Source: Hydractinia symbiolongicarpus
Taxonomy: Eukaryota; Cnidaria; Hydrozoa; Anthoathecata; Hydractiniidae
Length of the DNA stretch: 64,000 nucleotides
NCBI RefSeq assembly: GCF_029227915.1
Contig: NC_079877.1
Span: forward strand, 3,412,001 to 3,476,000
Direction of reading: 5' to 3'
The notes under the pieces were generated by a model. It did no database searches, was not told the origin of the DNA, and saw nothing but the letters and a program-made list of their open reading frames with translations. This document shows, in pieces, positions 50,001-64,000 of the stretch. Position 1 is the first letter of the stretch; each line of letters opens with the position of its first letter. The position numbers and the translations under genes are program-made.

Positions 50001-52685
50001 TATGCTATCCCCAAAAATCTTTAATATTTATTAATAACCATTTTAGTCCTGCTTTTTTACCTACACAAAAGTGCGCGCATGCCCATTGTTCTCAAAATGA
50101 ACTCATAACAACTACGTCACGCGGAAAGTGATCTATAGGAAGTAATTTGTTGATTGTGTATTCTAAGATGCAAAAATTTGTAAGGATTTTTTTGTTATAA
50201 ATTCAAGGTGACGTATTGAGGAAGGATCAATTCTCTCGTAGAAACATGTTTGCAGTTTTTAAAATACCTAACTCTCTGTGAGTGTAAATGTCCTGCAGAA
50301 TTTTTTTACCTTACTTATTGCATACCTAGTTATTTTGCTTGTCTTCTAAAGGAACCTTGGCGTACCTTGCGAAACACCTCAAAATTGCCAAAACAGCTTG
50401 AAAACCTTGTGGTAGAGCGTTCGCTTCCAGTGCGGGAGGTCTTGGGTTCAAACCCCAACCGAGTCATGCCAGAGACTATAAAAGTGAGAATCTATCCTTT
50501 CTGCTTAGCGTTCAGCATGAGAATAGGATTGATATCTTAGGCGGTTGTCTAGTTGAGCGATTGTTGTGCTTGCATGACTTTCGTAGCTCAAATGTGAGCT
50601 TTAAATGCGCTAGGACCCCTTTGCAGGACCCTTGTTGATAGCAGTACCAATAGGAACTGAAGAGGCTATCCTGGGTAAATAAATAAAATTTCAAATTTCA
50701 AAATACCCCCGGTTAGGTTATACAGATAATTGCTATTTATTTTTAAGCGCTTCGATTACCCGATAAAATCTTATGTATGACTTAAGGCCTAGATTACACT
50801 ATTAAGCACCAATTCTTCGTCAAGATTTTTCCGTGCGTTTTTACTACTTTGTTAAATTATTTTAAGAACCCAATCACGTATTTTTACAATAGGGTTTTAT
50901 TTCCTGCTTACTGGACAAGTAAATAAATAATATGTAAATTTAACGCATGACCTTTATTTATTTGTTCCGTTTTATGACTCAGCACTTTAAACCAAAATAA
51001 AAATTAAACCGATTTAGCAGATATTAAACTGAATGCGTATTCAATTTTTTCGTAACACGTTTTAGCAATCTCTTGAGAATCAATTTGCTAAAAATAGTAG
51101 ATGACGTCTACGCAAATCTAATTATATTTTATCGCGTTGAATCCGTAGAAAAACCAGATTAAAACGTAATTTAGGCTTACTAGGGAAGGGGATAAAAAAG
51201 TTGAAACAAAGAGGTGCGTACGTGTTTTTATATGTGAACGGGTGTGTCTGGCTGATTAGACACCTATTTAAAATAATGGATAACCACTGAATCATACTAC
51301 AATTGCAGTTTTGCTTAGAAATTATTAAAAACAGGCGGGCATCAGTTACAAAACATTTTCCTTCCTGTAAGGGTGTTTATGCTTGTAAGAAAAAAGAAAA
51401 AACACGAAGTTCTTTTCTTACTCTTCCATGTAACTTTGTTTATTTCTATTTATTAACTTTTTTTGTTACTGCGATAAGCTAAATCATTAAAAATAGAGTT
51501 TTGTTAAAGTTTCTGGTTGAGAGAAGGGAAAAACACTTTTACTATTGATGTCGTGTTACGCATAATTTATATTTGCATGCTTCATGTTAACGAGGGCAGA
51601 AAATAAAGCGATTTTTCCTTTATTTGTAGGTTGTTTTTGAGACATTTGTTTTATAAACTTTTTATTCAGTCATTAAGATTTTACATCCATTTGCAATTTC
51701 TGGGGAGTTTTTTTGCCTACTATGTTGCTACAATCTTTGTGTCTCTGTTAATTTCAACGTAGTTCATCAATATTTAGACTATAAAATCTGAACTAGCAAG
51801 TTTCAAAAACGATCTTTTTCATCATACCTGGGATAGAGTAACTTTAAAAACATCACTTCTTTGGAATATCTGATTATTTTTATAATAAAAAAACGCCTTT
51901 TAAATTTCTTCTAAATTTGAGTCATGTATCGCTTGATGGACACAATAATTTCCTTAAGGCGTTAAACGTGTTTTCTGATGAAAGGAAGCAAAGCAAAACG
52001 CGTCGTGTGGGTTGATATGTTTATAAGGAAGTGTCAACTGATGCCAGATTTTTCATGCTTGATTTTTTCATCAAAGCTTGTTTAATTGCCCGTGAAAATG
52101 CTGATACTTTTTCTCGTGAAGCTGAACAAGGATGATTGCTATATTGACTTTTAAATGATAAATCATAAATTTGATTAGTGTGGTCGATGAAAAAAAATTT
52201 TACAGCACCACGTGACAAGTAGAAAACATTAACTTTAACTAATCAGATTGAGTTTTTTCAAAACCATAAATCTAAATGCGTTGAAAATCAGGTTAAGCTG
52301 TAGTAGTCTCTTTTAAAAAAGTAATTACATCTTTAGTATCTAAATACGATATTTAAACTACATATATTCATTTATCACTTGTAAACCCTTGCAAGGGTTT
52401 TTTCTCTCACGACCAACCCAGAAGAGGAAAATCTTACGTAAAAAACTTCTAATTTTCTTTTCTGACATTGCAAATTGAATGGTCAGCTAAATTTTTTATT
52501 AAATGTTTTTAAACTTGCATCTATGCGATTTCAACTGTTGTACAAGTAAATTAAATGTGCACCGCCTGATCACGTTTTTTTCTATATGTAATTGTCTTAC
52601 CCAAATGACATTATGCTTCATATGTGATTTTTTTGTTTTGTTATAGTATAGTCCCAGTGGGCACACTTACAAACCTATACATTAA
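47086..52685 (+). CDS. Uncharacterised PPxY / Gly-Ala-rich / beta-trefoil (FGF/IL-1-like fold) protein
   Basis: Exons, all GT-AG and in phase: 47086-47179, 47356-47393, 47509-47529 (a 21-nt microexon, SHSEKLA), 47886-48086, 48654-48771, 49151-49254, 49480-49653, and a tentative last exon 52647-52685 ending in TAA; about 262 residues. The N-terminus MAQPPPYYGQPTAPGYAYPP is Pro/Tyr-rich and holds a PPPY (PPxY) WW-ligand motif. The middle (about 55-120) is a Gly/Ala/Ser amphipathic stretch (GGAFASAFRSGG, SSLASSVGGAAAG). The C-terminal 130 residues look like a beta-trefoil: CLRCLPDGNLDGRG resembles the first hairpin of FGFs, followed by HWLVVNRWENKVILRN, STFKLHE, GQYVGVDQQ and LFEVHLV. No signal peptide, so probably intracellular. 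No named family recognised; the fold call is inference. If the tentative last exon is wrong, the stop at 49698 by read-through is the alternative. Confidence 0.75.
47206..47241. repeat. (tttg)n microsatellite
   Basis: Eight or so uninterrupted tttg/gttt units just inside the first intron of the beta-trefoil gene. Confidence 0.9.
48182..48315 (+). repeat. Dispersed 'ctaatcgttaacccgtgg' repeat, copy 3
   Basis: Third copy of the family at 7914 and 38150: ctaatcgttaacccgtgg, a truncated hairpin, then gacagacagaatacggc and atagagatga. Located in an intron of the beta-trefoil gene; the open frames across it are incidental. Confidence 0.55.
48831..48965 (+). repeat. 45-bp tandem repeat, three perfect copies
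   Basis: Units at 48831-48875, 48876-48920 and 48921-48965, each starting atttctttggatg and ending ggttggttacaaaaa, are identical. Because 45 is a multiple of three, the intron frame continuing from exon 48654-48771 stays open through all three units, reading ISLDVCIGLFGWLQK three times, and stops at 48980. The minus strand is open as well. Confidence 0.95.
49699..50395. other. Intron sequence of the beta-trefoil gene
   Basis: AT-rich and without recognisable features up to the SINE at 50396. Confidence 0.4.
50396..50692 (+). mobile_element. tRNA-derived SINE, copy 2
   Basis: A tRNA-like head has an A box ccttgtggtagagcgttcg (50406-50424) and a B box gggttcaaacccc (50444-50456). The body contains cagcatgagaataggattga and gttgtctagttgagcgattg, then cgtagctcaaatgtgagc. 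The tail is aggacccctttgcaggaccc ... ccaataggaactg ... atcctgggtaaataaataaaa. Full-length, head to tail, and the best reference for the family in this window. Confidence 0.85.
50700..52640. other. Intron or 3' region of the beta-trefoil gene
   Basis: No further exon was convincing before the tentative one at 52647. A 65-codon minus frame (52021-52218) is not supported. Confidence 0.4.
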
Positions 52686-55027
52686 TGACGTCATCGAAAA
52701 TGGTTTTTGACACCAACAAGTGATATTGTATTGTACTGATATTGTCTGGATCTCCGTTATATTTCGAATGTATATAATAGAATTGTAGTATATGTTTAAA
52801 TTTAGTCACCGTGTGTGAGTGTGATGACGTCAGTGCGTAGCGATGATATCGTTTGGATGTTGAGTGGTTCTTAAGCTGTCGTTTTCTTTCTTTTGTTTTG
52901 TTAGACGTGAGTATTTTAATGACTGATTTTCTTGCTTTTTACAAAATAAACAGTGGGCATACTCCAGCTCATTAAAAATGTAAAAATATTCTCTTGGCGT
53001 GTACGGTATAATCGTTTTTAAAAACTGTGGTAGGCTGAACTAGTGTGACGTCGATAATTAAATAGTAATATGTTGAAAATTACCATTGATGATAGATCAA
53101 TAAAGCGTCCGATTGGTTCTTAATTGCGTCATTTTTAACCAATTATATTTCTCGATTTCTATGTCAGGTAATTATATCGGAACATTGTGTCAATGTTTTT
53201 TTGGTGTTACTGCTGTTGTCAACCTCGTTCCCAGGGCTCTGTTTCTTCTCTCCGTTCGAGATTGTCAGAAAGAGAAAGAGAGCCCTGGGGACGAGGTTGT
53301 TCTGTTGTTTTTTACTAGTTTTGTAAGAGCTACCCTCGTAAGTGAGAGTTAATTTAAACTGCTGCGTTAAGTTAAAACCTAGAGCTTGTCCAACTTGAAA
53401 GGTGATTTTTACAGTCTCTATTTCGTTAGCATGTTTTTTTATGGTTCAATAATCTCTGTAATGGAGCTGATTTTTCCGGGAGTTTTGCGCTGTCGTTTCT
53501 TGTTTTGATCAATGCTTTCTTGATTAACTGGACGGAAGGAAAATAAAACGGGAAAGTGGTAAAAACACGTTTTGTAATTCTGTGCACACGATTTGACAAT
53601 TCACAACAATTCTGATACCCTTGACAGCTTTTATCACGCGTGCCTTTATTGATTGTTTTTGTTTTGATATTATAGCTATACATTTTTTTTATTTCTGCAT
53701 TTACACATCTTTATATAGCGTATATTATTTAGCTTTTTTTTGTTGTACATGAATGTATATAAGTAGAATCTCGTGGTAACATTAAAATTTGTGTTTTTTA
53801 GCGAGTTAGAAAAATGTTTGACAGACACTTTTCGAAAATCGCGGGCATTTTAACATGCTGAGCCACGTTATAAATTTAAGTTCTCTCTCATTGGACAACA
53901 TAAAAGCGTTTTTGAATCGAATGAAAAAAAAATAAGGTCGTTGAGGAAAAATCTAAATATTCGAAAAAGTTGCAAAAAGAGAAAAAGCAACATCGAATTG
54001 TGTGGCGTTAGTATGTAAGGATGAAGAGCGTACTCGAACAAATTAAGTACAAACTCGATCCAAGCTTTCCCCCCCACTCAGAAAGTCCACTTAGAAACAA
54101 ACGAAATATATGGCATATGACTAAGTGAAACCATCTACAAGGACTAAGTGTGTGAGGTTAGTTCTTTATCATCGGAAATAATGCGAGAAGTGGTTTATTA
54201 GAAACTGCCCACAATATTTGGTAATTCGGTTAAGCTCAGCGTGATGATGACGAGCGCTACATTCGCTGTGTTTAAAAATTTCGTCGGTTGAAAAAAAAGC
54301 TTAGTTCGTAAGGTTTTTTTTAACAATAAGCAAATGGGAGGAAAAACATTTACTTATCTAATTCTTGTGAATTTCAAGTCGTTGGCTTACTTGATTGTCA
54401 GAGGAAGTTTAAATTCAAAAATAAGCATGCGTAAAACATATTTTGAGAGTTAAGCCTGGTTTTAAATTTCCGTATGCTTTTCAATACCTTATAAGCAACA
54501 AAATGTGCATCCACAGATATAAACTTTACCTGGGTTTCTCATAGATAAGTCGACGACGGAAAAAATAGCGCGCAGTCGATTAAAAACTTGTTTTTTGAAT
54601 GCCACGCAAAATTGCTACAGCCAACAGGACTTAGAAGATGTTATGTCAGCATTCAAAAAGGTCTATGAAAAGTTTACTCTTAAAGCACGAGGATATACAT
54701 TGCGTAATTACTTTATTATCTGCTTTTCTCCATGTATGCCTGTATGATTATATTGTCAATTATTTTCGTCACAGTAGTCGTCAACGCGCGGGAACAGTAG
54801 TGATACGTTCGTCATGGGTTTTTTTATCGGATAAATATTCGGATCACCCGGGTTGCATTATCTCCATTATATTATAAAAACAGGTCATCTCCATTATGCA
54901 TAAAAATATACAGAACAAGATGGTCGTGAACTAAAATGAATTGGAAAGGATTAAAAGTCAGTTTAACTCGATTGTGCATTTGAATTTAATTTCGATAATA
55001 TTTATTTATATATTTAGGTAAATAAAA
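52686..55027. other. Intergenic between the beta-trefoil gene and YAP
   Basis: Holds the upstream 3' UTR, a MITE at 53220 and the YAP promoter. The minus frames at 53426-53683 and 53868-54077 lack recognisable features. Confidence 0.45.
53220..53299. mobile_element. 80-bp foldback MITE
   Basis: caacctcgttcccagggctct (from 53220) and agagccctggggacgaggttg (to 53299) form inverted ends of about 20 bp with one or two mismatches. The termini are related to the MITE at 4310 (cattctcgtccccagagctct) and to a solitary half copy inside the TTAA element near 56307 (accttgttcccaggg). Confidence 0.8.
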
Positions 55028-60746
<5,719 letters not shown>

Positions 60747-61250
60747 TAGCGTTAGGACTTGGTATATGTACATATGGAGTATCTGTCTCACAGACCACAA
60801 CATTAGGTTGAGTGGAAGGCTGTGGCAGTGTCTTGCTGTATAGAGTGGATACATCAGTTGGAAGAAGAAAAGGCAGGTGCCACAGAGTACATCTCTACCG
60901 TGCCGAGGAAATACATAAGTGCTGCGACTCAACAGCTATCAAAGCTCCAAGCAATTTTAGTAAAGTTTATTCAACAGGTGTTTCATGAACAATTATCAAC
61001 CTAGTTTGGTTAACAAGTTTATACTAATTTTTCTAAGTGTTTTATACTAACAATGCGTTGCTATACGTCATTTTTATCCATCTGGTTAAGATCTGAGCAT
61101 TTCCACTTTGCTATTAAAAATGTATTTTAGGATAACCATTATTTTTTTACTAATTTTTATTAACCATGTAGATTTCAATGACGTCATAATTTTGCTCATT
61201 TTTTGCTCACTGTGTTGACATCTTTTGGCTCATGTCATTTTATTCAGAAA
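60747..61250 (+). other. YAP 3' UTR
   Basis: Follows the stop at 60744-60746 up to the aataaa at 61249. A short open segment (60822-61004) is not considered coding. Confidence 0.5.
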
Positions 61251-61254
61251 TAAA
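61249..61254 (+). promoter_or_regulatory. Probable YAP polyadenylation signal (aataaa)
   Basis: Canonical hexamer about 500 bases after the stop codon, followed by T-rich sequence. Confidence 0.45.
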
Positions 61255-63255
61255 ATTGTTCTTTTGTAATTAATGTTTTTATTATTATAATATTTTTTTA
61301 AATTATAACGAATTATTTTTTTGCGTGTCTTTTTTGATAGCGAAATTTTTAATGTTTTTTTACGCAGAATTATTTTTTTATACCTGTTATTCTTTATATT
61401 TTCTTTCTTGCATGTTTTCATCAAACATTTATATTCTCACTAGACAATACAGTCATAAGGAAAACGAAGTACAACCCTATAAATTTTGTACTTAAAGTCT
61501 TTATATTTTTATCTGACTATAACTGTAGAGTGCTATCTAAACATTACACCGACGAGCTATACTCAACCCTTAGTTGAATTATGCCAGCTGTTAATGACCG
61601 TCATTTACGATGCTGTATGTAGCGAAAGTAAACGTATCCACTCCCGCACCTTTTAAAACATGTCAATAGAGTCTTCGCTTTTCATTTGACGAGTTGTAAT
61701 ACTCGCTGTGGTCCATGTTTTTGTACATCTTTTTACCGTTTATATACAAACCCGACTAACAAAGAAACGCAGACAAATGATTTTGTCCAATAAAGTACTG
61801 CTGGATTCATAATGCAAATTGGGATGGTAAATACAAGGAAGGCGCTTAATCCCGCCCTTGTTCGCTATTTTTTGATATTAAGCAGCTTGGGTTATATCCA
61901 TTTATATTTTGCTACTTGTATTTTTTATTTATTGTTTCATTTCTACGCACTTTTTTCAAAATGTATATATAATTACAATACCATTCTCTTATAACTTGAT
62001 ATTTTATAGGAATCGGATTATTTTTGTTGGCTCTTCTATGTAACGTGGTTACGTGTAATTAAACTTGAATTTCTTTTACTTCATCGATTTTTATGTTTTG
62101 TCTACATTTTAGTTGCCTCGCAACGCCAAATTATCTACTTGTTTGCCGCCTGATGCTAAAAAGTATGCGGGCGAAAAAAAGGCGCTAAAGCTGTCAAAAA
62201 GCGCAGTGCGTTAAGAAGCAAATAGTCCTGCGGACGAGTCTGCGCGTTACTTCTGTAAGTAAATATTTTTTTTTCTTGAGAGACCTGAAATAATTTTTTG
62301 GTGAAACAATTTTTCGCAATTAAAAGTTCTTACGGAAAAAAATGTGAATTCATGTTTGCGTTTGAGACGCTTATCAAATCTATTGCAGAACTTGAAATTG
62401 TACATATATTATGCGAAGGTTAACGAGGAGAGTTTATGAAGTTAACATAGCAATTGTTACGGAGATATTCCTCTCGCACATTTTTCTAGTGAACTCACTG
62501 AAGTACTCATTTTTACAGCGAAATTAATATACTCTTCTTTGAACTCCTCATCGGCAATATTATCTGTTAAAATGCAAACATGAGCCATCTAATGGGATGG
62601 ACGAAAATGCACTAGCAATCATTAGAACTGATTCTTTACGAAACAAAAGTATCGTTGGACACGTCTCACAAAACATGTTTATTGTTCTTGAAAGTTCCAA
62701 AAACTTTTCTTTATTTTTGTTTGCCCAATATTTTTATGAGAATATATATCTTGGTATAAAATTAGCGTCAATTTTTAAAAATCTGCGTTAAATAAAACTG
62801 GTTGTTACTGAACCCATTCTCAAAATATGAAAATATCCATTAACTTTTGTCTTGAATTTTCTGTTTAGCATTTCATCAACGCCTTTCGTAAGTCAGTTGA
62901 GTTACCTTATTGGTATGAAATCTCCTTAATTATTTTTTTAAGTTGCTTCAGGTATTCGTGTTAATTTTCTTCGTGTAAATTTAATAAAATAGGATATATT
63001 GCATATCTCTCTTATTTCAAAAACAGAGCAGTCTAACGAAAAAAAATAAACATACAAGTCGGCTCGCAAGAACCTAGGCGCTGGGGAAAAGCACCTTGGT
63101 GATGCAATGTCACTAGATAGATAAAATAAAGTTTAATAAAATTTTGTAATTTAGCCACTTGCATCTAAAAATAGTTTTTCCTGAGCATGGCCAAACGCAA
63201 CGCTACAACGTAACCTCAGAAAGGGATTTAAGTCCCACGTTGTCTGTTTTAGATC
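61255..63255. other. Spacer without recognisable gene
   Basis: Extremely A/T-rich first part (61255-61430), then ordinary spacer with frames under 65 codons. Confidence 0.45.
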
Positions 63256-63261
63256 AATCCT

Positions 63262-63530
63262 ACCGTATTTCCTCAAACTAAGCGCCCTCTTATTAGGGGC
63301 GCTTATTAGAGGACGGCGCTAAATAAAGGAAATATGGCATTTTTTTTAAATCGCGTAAACAAAGATATCAAGAATTACCGTAAACGCCCTAATAAACGCT
63401 CGTATATTTATTATTTTCTTTTCCAGATTTTTAAGGGGCGTGTATTCTAGTATTAAACAAAGGTCGTTTCTTAAGCATTATAAGGAGGAGCAGGAGGGCG
63501 TTGAAGACGGGCGGCTACAGACTTGGCGTT
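63262..63530. repeat. 'accgtatttcctc-aataagcgccc' repeat cluster
   Basis: taccgtatttcctcaaacta at 63261-63280 and an inverted aaaggaaatatggc at about 63326-63339 bracket a hairpin with taggggcgcttatta and gcgccct words. A second partial copy follows (taccgtaaacgccctaataaacgc, then aaggggcgtg). Same style as 3128 and 39282. Confidence 0.65.
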
Positions 63531-63539
63531 ACTTAGAGC

Positions 63540-64000
63540 ACTTAGACATTTAAAAAAGGTCGATATTTTTTTGATATAATCAACTCCTTATAAATTACAA
63601 ATATATTTATATAATTACACTCTAAACATTTGGAGTACAAACAACTTTTCTAAAATATCATAGCGATAATGCAATATCTGGGCTGGGTTGTAGTAACAAC
63701 TATGTTTACAAGGTTCTCATTAAAACAACAAATAATTTATAAAAAAATACATCTAAATATAATTTAAAACTTTAACAGAACGATAAGAATTTTTATGCTC
63801 ACGTAAAAATATTCTAGAAAATTCTCTTAAATTTTGGGAGTTTTTGTCCATTTTGTCAAAACTCGCTATCCCCGAAATTCAGTAAAATAAATCCTCGCAA
63901 ATTTGTCATTAAAAAATTTTAAAATTATTCTGGAAAATCTCGAAATTGAATTGTTGGAAAATATTAGCACTTCGCGAAAAGAATTTTTTTTGTTTCTTTT
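63540..64000. other. Spacer at the right edge
   Basis: AT-rich; nothing recognisable. Confidence 0.5.

Noticed and set aside
50400-50470. Possible tRNA gene
   Set aside because: A- and B-box-like sequences are present, but the cloverleaf does not close and the unit continues into a SINE body found elsewhere in the window.

Overview
The window is AT-rich animal nuclear DNA, most likely from a cnidarian and probably a hydrozoan. Genes are split by short GT-AG introns, and spacers are full of SINEs, MITEs and decayed retroelements. The gene content (a SHARK/HTK16-type SH2-ankyrin-SH2 kinase, a YAP/Yorkie orthologue, NMD3, NFU1) is metazoan. The species call is inference; no RNA or mitochondrial marker is present.

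Layout. 1-533 (-): an exon of an unrecognised basic protein running off the left edge. 0.5-12.1 kb: no convincing gene apart from a weak pair of candidate exons, but several repeats and MITEs. 12.1-19.6 kb (-): a complete 13-exon SHARK-type tyrosine kinase, 762 codons, with every exon phase consistent. 21.0-21.8 kb (-): intronless mitochondrial NFU1. 22.2-22.7 kb: relic of a GIY-YIG (Penelope-like) retroelement. 25.46-25.74 kb (-): small intronless ORF, possibly mitoribosomal mL63. 26-31 kb: MITE-rich spacer. 31.4-32.7 kb (+): single-exon LRRC14/PRAME-like leucine-rich-repeat protein. 34.0-45.5 kb (+): NMD3, with 14 conserved exons located, the start exon not found, one expected central block not found, a GC-AG intron and an antisense truncated LINE. 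47.1-52.7 kb (+): an unusual protein with a Pro/Tyr-rich PPxY N-terminus, a Gly/Ala/Ser-rich middle and an FGF/IL-1-like beta-trefoil C-terminus. 55.0-60.7 kb (+): YAP homologue with TEAD-binding region, two WW domains, three HxRxxS sites, a DSG degron-like motif and a C-terminal PDZ ligand. 60.7-64 kb: 3' UTR and repeats.

The genes are functionally separate (tyrosine-kinase signalling, Fe-S cluster delivery, 60S ribosome export, ubiquitin-ligase adaptor, Hippo pathway) and do not form an operon. One possible functional link is speculative: the beta-trefoil protein carries a PPxY motif, the standard WW-domain ligand, and lies next to the WW-domain protein YAP.

The least described items are the beta-trefoil/PPxY protein, the WW1 exon junction of YAP that seems to need a 9-nt microexon, the unplaced central block of NMD3, and a set of MITEs with different termini but a shared GC-rich subterminal hairpin.
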